From contig NZ_QCYJ01000127.1 of assembly GCF_003123685.1 (NCBI RefSeq), positions 248,001 through 312,000 of the forward strand: a stretch of DNA of 64,000 nt, in the 5' to 3' direction. A program made the position numbers and the translations under genes. Positions within the stretch are counted from its first letter, which is position 1, and every line of letters begins with the position of its first letter. This stretch comes from Nocardia aurea. Lineage in GTDB: Bacteria > Actinomycetota > Actinomycetes > Mycobacteriales > Mycobacteriaceae. Of the stretch, positions 30,368 through 39,458 are shown in pieces. Below the pieces are notes generated by a model that was not told where the DNA came from, made no database searches, and saw only the letters and a list, made by a program, of their open reading frames with translations.

Positions 30368-31543
30368 TCACCGCGACCGCGCGCACCCGATGGCGGCGAA
30401 TTCACCGACCGAAGTCAGTTCGGTCCTCGGGTAGTACGGTCCCATCGTCGCGGCCGGATCGTCCTGCGGAGCGTGTTGGATGGCCCCGGCGAAATCCGGG
30501 GCGGGCAGCATATTGCGCATCAGCAGCAGCGTCGCGCCGTTGGTGGTCGGCAACCACGCCACACCGCAGTCCGCGGTGGCGTTGGCGGGCCGGTCGGCGG
30601 GGTCGGAGACGACCACCGTGAACTCGCCCGCCGCGTCGGTGGTGATCCCGTCGTCGGCGACACACGCCGAGACCCGCGTACTCGACACTTCGTTCGTGCA
30701 CAACGACCAGTAGCGCAACGGTGCGGACGCCATGACCGGCTGCCCCTGATAGGTCGCCGGTGTTCGCGGCAACTTCGCCCTGATCACCGCGACCTGTCCG
30801 GCACGCGGCGCGACACGGGAGGTCAGATAGGTGTTGTCCGGATTGGCGAAGACACCGTTGCCGCTGGTTTTCGACCACACCCGGTAATCCGGGCCGGGCA
30901 GCGCTGGAGGCAGGCCGATCCCGCCCGCCAACTGGACCGCCGTCGGGTCGCTCACCTGCGGCGGAGTCGCGCATTCGGGCATCGTGCGTGGACCATCGGC
31001 GCCGTTGAGAGTGAACTCGGGCAGACCGGCGCCGCCGAGCGGGTCGAGACCGGCGTCGGGCCGGTACACCCGGTAGAGCACCACGGCCAGACCGGCGTCG
31101 GCGTAGAGCGTGTTCGGCGCGGGCCGCTCCGGGCGCGGACCGGGCATGACGCGCACGGTGTAGGACCGCCGCGTGGCCGTGCGGTCCGCGCCGGGCAGGA
31201 ACGGGTCGACGCTGCCCGGATCCGGTGCGATATTCAGGTCGTTGAGCCCGTCGAGGGTCTGCGAACCGCGGTAGCTGGTGAACGAGATGTAGCGACCGTG
31301 CGGAAACGTACCGCGCAGGGTGACGCCCTCGGCGGGCAGGTTCGGCACCGCCGTCATCCAGTAGTTCGCGAAGGTGTCCGGCAACGCGACGTTGAGGGTG
31401 TCGGCGCCGATCCGCCTGCTCCACCCGCAGTCGAACACCGGTTCCGCCCGCGCGGGCGCCTCACGTGTCATCGGCACGGCGACCGCGCCGACCAGCGCGG
31501 CTACCGCGACCAGGCCCCGCAGCAGATCCTTGATGGCATGCAC
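30368..31543 (-). CDS. Secreted protein, DUF1214-like fold (function unknown)
   Basis: A 391-residue exported protein. Starting at GTG 31543 it has a signal peptide (LLRGLVAVAALVGAVAV...ARA) cleaved near EPVFDCGW. FPHGRYISFTSYRGSQTLDGLNDLNIAPDPGSVDPFLPGADR resembles the DUF1214-type domain found in cell-envelope proteins of mycolic-acid bacteria. Several cysteines (FDCG, PECA, SLCTNE, SACVAD, ADCGVAW, IGCAR) suggest disulfides. No enzyme motif is recognised. It is followed closely by other exported-protein genes on the same strand. Confidence 0.65.
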   Translation of the reverse strand: MHAIKDLLRGLVAVAALVGAVAVPMTREAPARAEPVFDCGWSRRIGADTLNVALPDTFANYWMTAVPNLPAEGVTLRGTFPHGRYISFTSYRGSQTLDGLNDLNIAPDPGSVDPFLPGADRTATRRSYTVRVMPGPRPERPAPNTLYADAGLAVVLYRVYRPDAGLDPLGGAGLPEFTLNGADGPRTMPECATPPQVSDPTAVQLAGGIGLPPALPGPDYRVWSKTSGNGVFANPDNTYLTSRVAPRAGQVAVIRAKLPRTPATYQGQPVMASAPLRYWSLCTNEVSSTRVSACVADDGITTDAAGEFTVVVSDPADRPANATADCGVAWLPTTNGATLLLMRNMLPAPDFAGAIQHAPQDDPAATMGPYYPRTELTSVGEFAAIGCARSR

Positions 31544-31598
31544 GCGGCCAAGTATCACCCATTCCGACTCGGCGATCCGGTCGGGGACCGTTCGTCGG

Positions 31599-32729
31599 TC
31601 ACGGTCGGCACAGCATGGTCTCCACCAGCGCGTGGGTGCCGATGACGAGCGCGATATTGCCCGCGACATCGGGCAATTCGTTCAGCGCGACGGTGACCGC
31701 GCGATCCTCGGCCGCGACGGTGACCGTGCTGAACCCGTGGATGGATCCGGTATGCCCCCAGGCCGTGCGCCCGCACGGGGCGGAGAACCGGAACAGCCCG
31801 AGCCCCGAGGCCTCGGAGAAGCCGATCAGTCCGGTCGGCACCGTGCGCTGCATCTCCTCGAGCAACGCGGGCGCGAGCAACTGTCCCGAGAGCAGCGCCA
31901 GGTAGAAGCGATTGAGATCGCGGCCGGTCGAGACCATCGCACCGTCGGGCAGGCCCCAGGAGGAATCGATATCGGTGATGTCGAGACGGATGTCGCCGAA
32001 GCGGTGGTAGGCGCGCGGATGCGGCCCGTGCAGGACGTCGTCGAACGGGAACACCGGCCAGTAGGTGTCCCTGAGCCCGAGCGGCACCAGGATTCGCCGG
32101 GTGACGGCCTCTCCGACGGGCAGACCCGTCACCTGTTCGATGAGTTCACCCGCGAGCAGGTAATTGGTATTGGAATAGCCGAAGGAGGTTCCCGGGACGG
32201 ATTCCGACGGATTGTCGAGACCGAGCCGGATCAATTCCGCCGGAGTGCGCGGGGTCGTCAGGTCCTCGACCGATTCCTGTTCGAGCAGCGGCAGATAGTT
32301 CGGGATTCCGCTGGTGTGCCGCAACAGATCTCGCACCGTGATGTGCGCGCCGTCGCCGCCCGGCCCGTTGACCACTCCGGGCAGATACCACTCCAGCGGC
32401 CCGTCGAGTTCCACCTGCCCTTCGGCGACCAGCTGCAACATCACCGTGGCCACGAAGGTCTTGGTAATACTCGCGACGCGTAACGCGGCGTCGTCGGGGA
32501 ACGGCGCTCCGCTGGTCAGATCCCCCGTCCCGCTGTCGTACTGATCGGCGCCACCGGGTCCCGTGTGGATCAGCTGCGCACCGGGGACACCCGCCGCCGC
32601 GACGAGTTCGTCCAGTTCGGCCTGCCACAGCGAGGACTGATCGAGGGGCACGGCAACGGCGTGCGGCGCGGCGGAAGCCGACGAAGCCGCCGCCAGAACC
32701 ACCATCGCCCGGACTAAGTACTGCCGCAT
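31599..32729 (-). CDS. Secreted serine hydrolase, beta-lactamase/DD-peptidase family
   Basis: A 376-residue exported class C beta-lactamase/DD-carboxypeptidase-like enzyme. A signal peptide (LVRAMVVLAAASSASAA) precedes the domain. The active-site S-x-x-K is in RVASITKTFVA, the Y-x-N motif in GYSNTNYLLAGE, and the third motif H-T-G in WGHTGSIHGF, so all catalytic elements are intact. It may act on peptidoglycan stem peptides or small esters. ATG 32729 is preferred because GGGAG lies 6 bases upstream. Confidence 0.88.
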   Translation of the reverse strand: MRQYLVRAMVVLAAASSASAAPHAVAVPLDQSSLWQAELDELVAAAGVPGAQLIHTGPGGADQYDSGTGDLTSGAPFPDDAALRVASITKTFVATVMLQLVAEGQVELDGPLEWYLPGVVNGPGGDGAHITVRDLLRHTSGIPNYLPLLEQESVEDLTTPRTPAELIRLGLDNPSESVPGTSFGYSNTNYLLAGELIEQVTGLPVGEAVTRRILVPLGLRDTYWPVFPFDDVLHGPHPRAYHRFGDIRLDITDIDSSWGLPDGAMVSTGRDLNRFYLALLSGQLLAPALLEEMQRTVPTGLIGFSEASGLGLFRFSAPCGRTAWGHTGSIHGFSTVTVAAEDRAVTVALNELPDVAGNIALVIGTHALVETMLCRP

Positions 32730-32756
32730 CGGCATCTCCCGGCTGTGAACGCATGA

Positions 32757-32785
32757 ACCCCCACGGGGGATATCGCCGTGGGGGT
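32757..32785 (-). terminator. Terminator hairpin after the GT87 gene
   Basis: ACCCCCACGG (32757-32766) and CCGTGGGGGT (32776-32785) form a 10-bp perfect stem with a 9-nt loop, 33 bp after the mannosyltransferase stop codon and 28 bp before the serine hydrolase gene. Confidence 0.65.
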
Positions 32786-32817
32786 CGTGAGCGTTTACCG
32801 CCGCGCTCCGCGAGTAC

Positions 32818-34143
32818 CTACCCGCGGACGGGACTCGGGCTCTCCGCCGGTGCGGCACTGGGCTCCTCCGGCGGTGCCGTCGCCGCGACGGGTTCGGTCA
32901 CCGCGACCGGCACGGCCGACGTCCGGCGCGTACCGAGCAGGAACAGCACCACGAGCAGCACGCTCAACCACACGTAGGTGTTACCGATGACATGCTGCCA
33001 CGGCGTCCACAGCGATTCGCGCTGTTCGCCGTTGGGTAGCCAGTTCTGCGGCCCGTAGACGAAGACCGCCGCCGTGGCCGCCGTGACCAGATACCAGCCC
33101 AGCGCCCGGCGCAGCGGCTGCCTGGTGGCGTAACCGAACATGGCGAACAGCGCGGGCGCGATCCAGACCCAGTGATGCGACCACGAGATCGGCGAGACGA
33201 GCAGCGTGAACACCGCGTTGATCGCGAGCGCGAGCGCGGGCAGATCGGCGGCGCGGCGCATGGCGGCGACGACGAGGACCAGCAGCGCGGCGCCCAGCAC
33301 CAGCCACACCACCGTGAACGCGGGTTCGGGGACGCGCAGCCGGGCCAGTACCGCCTGGATGGACTGGTTGGTGTGGAAGGCCGAACCACTCAGCCCGTCG
33401 ACATTGCCGAGTCCGCCGAACCAGTACTTCACCGACGCGTCGGGCAGCACCGCGAAACTGATCGCGGTCGCCACGGCTCCGGTGATCGCGGCGGTGATCG
33501 CGGATTTGTAGTCCTTGCGCACCAGGAAGTAGAGGACGAACGCGGCGGGCGTCAGCTTCACCGCGGCCGCGATCCCGACCAGCATCCCGCGCCGCCACCT
33601 GGGCTTCTCGGTGAGACAGTCGGCGGCGACCAGGGCCATCAGCAGCAGATTGACCTGGCCGAAATCCAGCGTGGCCCGGGTCGGTTCGAGCAGCATGGCC
33701 AGCGGCGCGGCACAGGCCGTGGCGAACAGCGCGAGCCGCCTGGCCTGGTCCCCCGGCCAGATCCGGCGAGCGACCACGTACAGCGTCGACGCCAGCGCGG
33801 CGGTGGAGGTCACGAAGAAGGCGAACGCGGCGGAATCCCAGGGCAGCAGCGCGAAGGGGCCGAGGACCAGCGCCGCGAACGGCGGGTAGATGAAAGGAAG
33901 CCCGATCCCGATGGTGGTCTGCGGCAACTGGCCGTACATATCGCCGCCGTCGCGCAGGGTTTCCACCCCGAGGCGGTACACCTGTAGGTCGATGAACCCG
34001 CCGGTGATCTCCTTGCACGGCCAGATCGGCATGGTCAGACACAGGTAGGCGAAGATTACGAGTAGCACCGGGAGAAGCCACATCACGCGCCCGAAACGGC
34101 GGTTCGATGACTTCGACATGTCGACGGCGGCGGAACTACTCAT
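32818..34143 (-). CDS. GT87 polyprenol-phosphate-mannose-dependent alpha-1,2-mannosyltransferase
   Basis: A 441-residue polytopic membrane protein of the GT-C superfamily, GT87 (DUF2029) type. FIDLQVYRLGVETLRDGGDMYG carries the catalytic Asp of the first periplasmic loop, PFIYPPFAALVLGP follows, and GQVNLLLMALVAAD and SPISWSHHWVW are family hallmarks. In mycobacteria and nocardiae these enzymes elongate lipomannan/lipoarabinomannan. The C-terminus is a Pro/Ala-rich cytosolic tail. TATAGT ends 8 nt before the ATG, so the mRNA may be leaderless. Confidence 0.88.
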   Translation of the reverse strand: MSSSAAVDMSKSSNRRFGRVMWLLPVLLVIFAYLCLTMPIWPCKEITGGFIDLQVYRLGVETLRDGGDMYGQLPQTTIGIGLPFIYPPFAALVLGPFALLPWDSAAFAFFVTSTAALASTLYVVARRIWPGDQARRLALFATACAAPLAMLLEPTRATLDFGQVNLLLMALVAADCLTEKPRWRRGMLVGIAAAVKLTPAAFVLYFLVRKDYKSAITAAITGAVATAISFAVLPDASVKYWFGGLGNVDGLSGSAFHTNQSIQAVLARLRVPEPAFTVVWLVLGAALLVLVVAAMRRAADLPALALAINAVFTLLVSPISWSHHWVWIAPALFAMFGYATRQPLRRALGWYLVTAATAAVFVYGPQNWLPNGEQRESLWTPWQHVIGNTYVWLSVLLVVLFLLGTRRTSAVPVAVTEPVAATAPPEEPSAAPAESPSPVRG

Positions 34144-34367
34144 CCGCGGCGACTATACCGGTGGACCTGTCCGCGATCGACGGGTGTCGACCGCCACGGC
34201 CGCCATGCCCGATTGCTCCGTATTCGCCCCGCCGGGCGCGGGCGGTGACGGACGGACCGCCGTGACGTGCGAACCCGTCGCTGACCGGCCCGCGGCGCGG
34301 TTCACGACACCTCGGTCCGCGGTGCCGGGTCCCACGAATCCCTCCCGCGACCGGTATCTTTCGTCCG

Positions 34368-35180
34368 ATGTGCGCACCGGGAATCGTTCGATCCGCCCAC
34401 GACAACGCCACGCGAACCAGTCGCCGCGCGCTGCTCGGCGCCCTCGGTCTGGCCGCGGCGGCCACGGTGTCGGCGCCGCTCGCCCGCGCGGTGCGCCCGA
34501 GCCGGGTCGTCGACCTCACCCACACGTTGACGCCGAGGCTTCCGGTCTGGCCGGGTAATCCGGCGCCGACCATGGTTCCCGTCGCCCGGTACGAGGCGGG
34601 CGGATTCGCTCAGCACGCGCTCGCGATGTGGGAACACACCGGCACCCACCTGGACGCGCCGGTGCATCGGGTACCGGGCGGGGCCACCACCGATCGCCTC
34701 GCGGTGGAGGATCTCGTCGCGCCGCTGGTCGTCATCGATATCAGCGCGCGAGCCGGCGACCCCGACGCGATGGTGACCCGCGCCGATATCGACACCTGGC
34801 AGTCCCAGCACGGCGCGATTCCCGATCGCGCCTTCGTCGCCATGTACTCCGGGTGGGAACAGCGCCTCGCCGATCCGGGCGCCTTCGTCAACCTGGACGC
34901 GAAAGGCACCCCGCACGCCCCCGCCTTCTCCCCCGAAGCCGCCGAATATCTGGTGACCCGGTGCGGTGTGGTCGGCGTCGGCGTCGACACCCTGAGTCTG
35001 GATTCGGCGACCAGCCCCGACTACGGCGCGCACACCGCGATCCTGGGCGCGGGCCGGTACGGCGTCGAGATGCTGGCCGGTCTGGCGACGGTGCCGCCCT
35101 CCGGCGCGACCGTCGTCGTCGGCGCTCCCAAACACGAGGGCGGTACCGGCGGACCGTGCCGGGTGCTCGCCCTGGTCTGA
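34368..35180 (+). CDS. Exported cyclase-family (kynurenine formamidase-like) metal hydrolase
   Basis: A 270-residue protein of the cyclase superfamily (PF04199). The metal-binding motif HTGTHLDAPVH is at about residues 88-98, and DTLSLD and DYGAHTAIL follow. An N-terminal Tat-like signal with the twin arginine SRRALLGALGLAAAATVSA suggests export, unlike classic cytosolic kynurenine formamidases. It probably hydrolyses an amide or lactone outside the membrane. TATCTT ends 7 nt before the ATG, which supports this start and a leaderless mRNA. Confidence 0.85.
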   Translation: MCAPGIVRSAHDNATRTSRRALLGALGLAAAATVSAPLARAVRPSRVVDLTHTLTPRLPVWPGNPAPTMVPVARYEAGGFAQHALAMWEHTGTHLDAPVHRVPGGATTDRLAVEDLVAPLVVIDISARAGDPDAMVTRADIDTWQSQHGAIPDRAFVAMYSGWEQRLADPGAFVNLDAKGTPHAPAFSPEAAEYLVTRCGVVGVGVDTLSLDSATSPDYGAHTAILGAGRYGVEMLAGLATVPPSGATVVVGAPKHEGGTGGPCRVLALV

Positions 35181-35243
35181 GCGAAATCCGCGCCGGGCAC
35201 GGGAGCGACACGCCCGGAGTCGATACGGCTCGCGCCGCACGGT

Positions 35244-35286
35244 GAAACTTCATCGAGCCGAAACACGTGAGCTGTGGTGCAGAAAC
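35244..35286 (+). promoter_or_regulatory. Candidate GlnR-type site upstream of amt
   Basis: GAAAC occurs at 35244-35248, 35260-35264 and 35282-35286. The last two are exactly 22 bp apart, the spacing of the two GAAAC halves in actinobacterial GlnR boxes. The intervening GTnAC halves are poorly matched. The site ends 49 bp before the ammonium transporter start. Confidence 0.35.
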
Positions 35287-35334
35287 AGGATGTCCCGATG
35301 CTTCACGCGAACCCGTTCGACAAGGGGTACGAGT

Positions 35335-36978
35335 GTGAATTCGGGAGACACCGCGTGGGTGCTCGCCAGTACGGCGTTGGTCATGCTGATGACGCCGGGT
35401 CTGGCGTTCTTCTACGGCGGCATGGTCGGCGCCAAGAGCGTGCTGAACATGCTGATGATGAATTTCTGCACCATCGGCGTGGTCAGCACGCTGTGGCTGC
35501 TCTACGGCTACAGCGAGGCATTCGGTGACGACGCCTACGGAGGATTGATCGGCGACGTCTCGCACGTCTTCCTCCGCGATACCCAGACGACGCTGTCCGG
35601 CCCCGCGGGCCACCAGATCCCGACCATGGCGTTCGTGATGTTCCAGCTCATGTTCGCGGTCATCACCACCGCGCTGATCTGCGGCTCCATCGCCGAACGC
35701 GCGAAATTCTGGGCCTGGATACTCTTCGTCGTCGGCTGGTGCACCGTGGTGTATTTCCCGGTGGCGCACTGGGTTTTCAGTTTCAGCGGTTTCACCGAAA
35801 CCGACGCCGCGGGAATATCGAGCAATATCGGCGGGTGGATCGCCAACGACCTGGGCGCCTTGGATTTCGCAGGCGGTACCGCGGTGCACATCAACGCGGG
35901 CGCGGCCGGACTGGCGATCGCCGTGGTGATCGGCAGGCGACGCGGCTGGCCCGAGAGCACACCGCGACCGCACAATGTCCCGTTCACCCTGCTCGGGGCC
36001 TCCCTGCTGTGGTTCGGCTGGTACGGCTTCAACGCCGGATCCGCCCTGGGCGCCAACGAACTCGCCGCGCTCGCGTTCACCAACACCACCGTCGCCACCG
36101 GCGCGGGGTCGCTCGCGTGGATCGTCGTCGAACAATTGCGTGACGGCAAACCCACGACGCTCGGCGCGGCCTCCGGCGCCATCGCGGGCCTGGTCGCGAT
36201 CACCCCCGCCTGCGGATACGTCGACTCGCTCGCGGCGCTGGCCATCGGGGTGGCGGCGGGCATCATCTGCGCGCTGGCCGTCGCGCTGAAATTCACGTTC
36301 CGATACGACGATTCGCTCGACGTGGTCGGTGTGCACCTGTTCGGCGGCCTGGTCGGCACACTGCTCGTCGGCCTGTTCGCCGACGAGGCGGTCAATCCCG
36401 CGGGTAACAACGGACTTCTGCACGGCGGCGGCCTGACCCAGCTGTCGCGCCAGGCCATCGCGGCGGGCGCGGTGCTGGCCTACTCCTTCGTCGGCGCGCT
36501 GATCATCGCCTGGATCATCGACAAGATCGTCGGGTTCCGGATCAACGAGCACGAGGAGTTCGAGGGCATCGACGAATCCGAACACGCCGAGACCGCGTAC
36601 GATTTCGGCTCCGCCGTGAAACCCGTCCCGGTCCGGGCGACGCCGGTGCGGCGGCCCATGGAGCGGGTCGACAGCGAACCGATCCCGAACCAGGATCCTC
36701 CGCGGCGGTACGAAGGCGAACCGGCACCGAACCAGTCCCAGGGCTATCCGCGACGGTACGACAGCGAACCGATCCCGAACCAGCCGCCCGCTCCCCCCGG
36801 GCGGGCGCCGATGCCCCGCCAGCCCGGTCCTCAGTGGCGGCCACCGGAACAACGCGACGACAGCGCGCCGATTCCCGGTGTTCTGCCCGCGCCGGGGCCG
36901 AACACGGTGCGACGGCCTCCCCCTCCGGATCGTGGCTACGAGCCGATCCCGCGCCCGGGACCCTATCGGCCGTCCTAG
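35335..36978 (+). CDS. amt: Ammonium transporter Amt with long proline-rich repetitive tail
   Basis: A 547-residue Amt/Mep protein. The 11-helix core spans about residues 1-405, with GLAFFYGGMVG, AERAKFWAWILFVVGW, the signature DFAGGTAVHINAGAAGL including the pore His, and GVHLFGGLVGTLLVG with the second His. The core is followed by a tail of about 130 residues, absent in classic Amt proteins, rich in Pro, Arg and Gln. DSEPIPNQ is encoded by an identical 24-bp sequence at 36670-36693 and 36760-36783, with a degenerate EGEPAPNQ between. GTG 35335 has AAGGGG upstream. No glnK or glnD follows; the next gene is convergent. Confidence 0.92.
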   Translation: MNSGDTAWVLASTALVMLMTPGLAFFYGGMVGAKSVLNMLMMNFCTIGVVSTLWLLYGYSEAFGDDAYGGLIGDVSHVFLRDTQTTLSGPAGHQIPTMAFVMFQLMFAVITTALICGSIAERAKFWAWILFVVGWCTVVYFPVAHWVFSFSGFTETDAAGISSNIGGWIANDLGALDFAGGTAVHINAGAAGLAIAVVIGRRRGWPESTPRPHNVPFTLLGASLLWFGWYGFNAGSALGANELAALAFTNTTVATGAGSLAWIVVEQLRDGKPTTLGAASGAIAGLVAITPACGYVDSLAALAIGVAAGIICALAVALKFTFRYDDSLDVVGVHLFGGLVGTLLVGLFADEAVNPAGNNGLLHGGGLTQLSRQAIAAGAVLAYSFVGALIIAWIIDKIVGFRINEHEEFEGIDESEHAETAYDFGSAVKPVPVRATPVRRPMERVDSEPIPNQDPPRRYEGEPAPNQSQGYPRRYDSEPIPNQPPAPPGRAPMPRQPGPQWRPPEQRDDSAPIPGVLPAPGPNTVRRPPPPDRGYEPIPRPGPYRPS

Positions 36979-36985
36979 TCGCGGG

Positions 36986-37978
36986 TCATCGCAGAGGCAT
37001 CCGGTATTCGTCGTCACCGCCGCGAGAATCGAGACCGGCCGACCCGACATCCGGGACCGGTGTATCCGTGGTACCCGCGTCCACACCGTCCGCCTCCCCG
37101 ACGCGACCCGACCGCGTGATCGCGACACCGGCCAGGCACAGGAGTCCGCCGACGACGGCGAGGGGCGCGGGCACCTCGCCGAGCGCGATCCACGCCATCA
37201 GGACGACGAGGGCGGGCACCACGTAGGTCGTCACGCCCATATTCCCCGCGGTGGTGCGCGCGAGCGCGTACGCCCACGTGGTGAAGGCCACAGCCGTCGG
37301 GAAGACGCCCAGATACACCATGCCGAGCGTCGAGGTCGGCGGCGCCGAGGCGACCTCGTGCACGAGTTGCCCCGCGAACGGCAGGCACGCGACGGTGCCG
37401 ACGACACAACCACCGGTCGTCACCTGGAGCGCCGAGGCGTGCGCCAGCGCGGGTTTCTGCACGACCACCGAGATCGCCCAGGTGGCCGCCGCGGTCGCGC
37501 ACAGCGCGACACCGAGTACCGCGCCGCCGCCACCGCCGGAATTGGACAACCCGACGATCACGGCGCCGGTGAACGACACCGTGATCCCGGCCAGCAAGCG
37601 CCGGGGAAACCCTTCCCCGAGTACGAGGCCGCCGAGCAACGCGATCAGCACCGGCCCGATATTGACGACCATCGCGGCGGTTCCCGCGTCGACGTGGCGT
37701 TCTCCCCAGTTCAGGGCGACCATGTACACCCCGAACCACAGCACACCGGAGATCAGGATGCCCCGCCACGCACCGCGCGCGGGCAGCCCTTCCCCGGTCA
37801 CGGCCAGGATGATCACCAGCGCGATGGAGGCGGTGGCCAACCTGCCGAGGGCCAGCGCCCCCGGCGAGAAATCCGCGCCCGCCGATCGGATGAACACGAA
37901 CGCCGAGGCCCACAGCACCACCGTGACACCGGCGGCGGCCAGGGCACCTCGATCGTTCGACCGCGCAGCTCGCACCAT
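36986..37978 (-). CDS. EamA/DMT family transporter
   Basis: A 330-residue ten-helix drug/metabolite transporter with two EamA repeats. The first begins ALAAAGVTVVLWASAFVFIRSAG and the second AAAATWAISVVVQKPAL; the ending ALGEVPAPLAVVGGLLCLAGVAI is the usual last helix pair. A hydrophilic tail of about 40 residues follows. The substrate (amino acids, metabolites or drugs) is unknown. A TAGCGT box ends 7 nt before the ATG with no Shine-Dalgarno. Its stop lies 7 bp from the amt stop (convergent). Confidence 0.85.
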   Translation of the reverse strand: MVRAARSNDRGALAAAGVTVVLWASAFVFIRSAGADFSPGALALGRLATASIALVIILAVTGEGLPARGAWRGILISGVLWFGVYMVALNWGERHVDAGTAAMVVNIGPVLIALLGGLVLGEGFPRRLLAGITVSFTGAVIVGLSNSGGGGGAVLGVALCATAAATWAISVVVQKPALAHASALQVTTGGCVVGTVACLPFAGQLVHEVASAPPTSTLGMVYLGVFPTAVAFTTWAYALARTTAGNMGVTTYVVPALVVLMAWIALGEVPAPLAVVGGLLCLAGVAITRSGRVGEADGVDAGTTDTPVPDVGSAGLDSRGGDDEYRMPLR

Positions 37979-38282
37979 TCCCGGCACGCTAGAACACCGC
38001 CGAGGGGAAAGCACGCGGATTTCCGACACGGTAGTACGTTCAGGTATCCCGACGCGTTTCGCTGACGGCTGAATACCGCTCGGACGGAATCGGATGTGGT
38101 CCAACGCGTTCCGGTGACCGACGGTCGACCCGACCGATAACGCCTGCTCAGCCCGGTCGATATGCTGCGGGATCGCACCCGCCGCAGCCGCGTCGGCCGA
38201 GCCGGATTCCGACGACGGGCCGAGATAGGCCCGCGCGAGCACCGGTATCGTCGGTAGCGCCAGCGCGCCGGGTGGAGGGGCC
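37979..38282. other. Divergent promoter region of DMT and phosphoesterase genes
   Basis: About 300 bp. It holds the TAGCGT box of the DMT gene at its left end and GGAGGGG, the ribosome-binding site of the phosphoesterase, at its right end. No gene or repeat is evident between them. Confidence 0.5.
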
Positions 38283-39449
38283 GTGCGCACCCGCGCTCAC
38301 CGAGGAACCCTCTTGAAGTATGTGCCCCGCCTGATCATGTTCCTGGCGATTCCCGCCCTGCTGTTCGCCCTGCCGTGGTGGACCCTGGTCGCCGCCCCTA
38401 CCAGCGGTGCGAGCACCCTGTTCTGGCTCGGCACCGCCGCCTTCCTGCTCGGCTACCTGACCCTGCCGCTGGCGATGACGGCCGGGCACGGCGCGCGCCA
38501 ATCCGATCTCGCGTCGATCGTCGGCGACACCCTGCTCGGCATCATGTGGGTGTTCTTCAGCTGGTCGGTGCTCGGCACCGTCGCCGGGTGGGCACTCGCG
38601 CTCGCCGGAGTCGACGACCGGGCCCGGATCGTCGCGACCGGGGTGTTCGCGATCTCGACGGTGCTGGTCGTCTACGGCATCGTCGAAGCCAGGCGGGTGC
38701 CTCGGGTCCGCACGGTGCACGTCGACATCCCCGGCCTCGGCCCGAGTCTGGACGGCCTCCGTCTGGTCGTGGTCACCGACACCCACTACGCCGCGCTCGA
38801 CCGGCTGCGCTGGTCGGAACGGGTCGTCGAACTCGTCAACGCGCAACAGCCGGATATCGCCTGTCACGCGGGCGATCTCGCCGACGGCTCGGTGGCGAAA
38901 CGCCACTCGCAGGTCGATACGCTCGGCAAGGTCGAGGCGCCGTTCGGCCGTTTCTACATCACCGGCAATCACGAATACTTCGGCGACGGCCCCGGCTGGA
39001 TCGACCACATGACCTCGATCGGCTGGCAACCGCTGCACAACCAACACGAGATCATCACCCGCGGCGGCGACAGCCTCGTCATCGCGGGTATCGACGACCC
39101 GACCGGCAAGGCCATCCCCGGCCACGGCCCCGATCTGGACGCCGCGCTCGCGAACGCGGACCCGTCACTGCCCGTGGTACTCCTCGCCCACCAGCCCAGA
39201 CAGATCGCCGACACCGTCGCCGCTGGAATCGCGCTCCAGATCTCCGGCCACACCCATGGCGGCCAGATCTGGCCCTTCCACTACCTGGTCCGACTGGAAC
39301 AGCCGGTGGTCGCCGGCCTGAGCAGGCACTCCGACCGCACCCAGCTCTACACCAGCCGCGGCACAGGATTCTGGGGACCGCAACTGCGCGTCTTCGCGCC
39401 CAGCGAGATCACCGTCCTGATCCTGCACCCCGAAACTCCCCGCCCCTGA
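38283..39449 (+). CDS. Membrane-anchored metallophosphoesterase
   Basis: A 388-residue protein with about four N-terminal membrane helices (residues 15-135) and a calcineurin-like phosphoesterase domain facing one side of the membrane. Metal-binding motifs appear in order: VVVTDTHYA, CHAGDLADG, YITGNHEYFGDG, LLAHQP and ISGHTHGGQIWP. This resembles YkuE-like enzymes, which can act on phosphatidyl lipids such as UDP-diacylglucosamine-type substrates. The start is GTG with GGAGGGG upstream. Its end lies 9 bp from the P450 gene end (convergent). Confidence 0.88.
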   Translation: MRTRAHRGTLLKYVPRLIMFLAIPALLFALPWWTLVAAPTSGASTLFWLGTAAFLLGYLTLPLAMTAGHGARQSDLASIVGDTLLGIMWVFFSWSVLGTVAGWALALAGVDDRARIVATGVFAISTVLVVYGIVEARRVPRVRTVHVDIPGLGPSLDGLRLVVVTDTHYAALDRLRWSERVVELVNAQQPDIACHAGDLADGSVAKRHSQVDTLGKVEAPFGRFYITGNHEYFGDGPGWIDHMTSIGWQPLHNQHEIITRGGDSLVIAGIDDPTGKAIPGHGPDLDAALANADPSLPVVLLAHQPRQIADTVAAGIALQISGHTHGGQIWPFHYLVRLEQPVVAGLSRHSDRTQLYTSRGTGFWGPQLRVFAPSEITVLILHPETPRP

Positions 39450-39458
39450 CCGGGCGTC

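Noticed and set aside
36670..36783. CRISPR or minisatellite array
   Set aside because: Only two exact and one degenerate copy occur, all in frame inside the amt coding sequence; it is a protein repeat.
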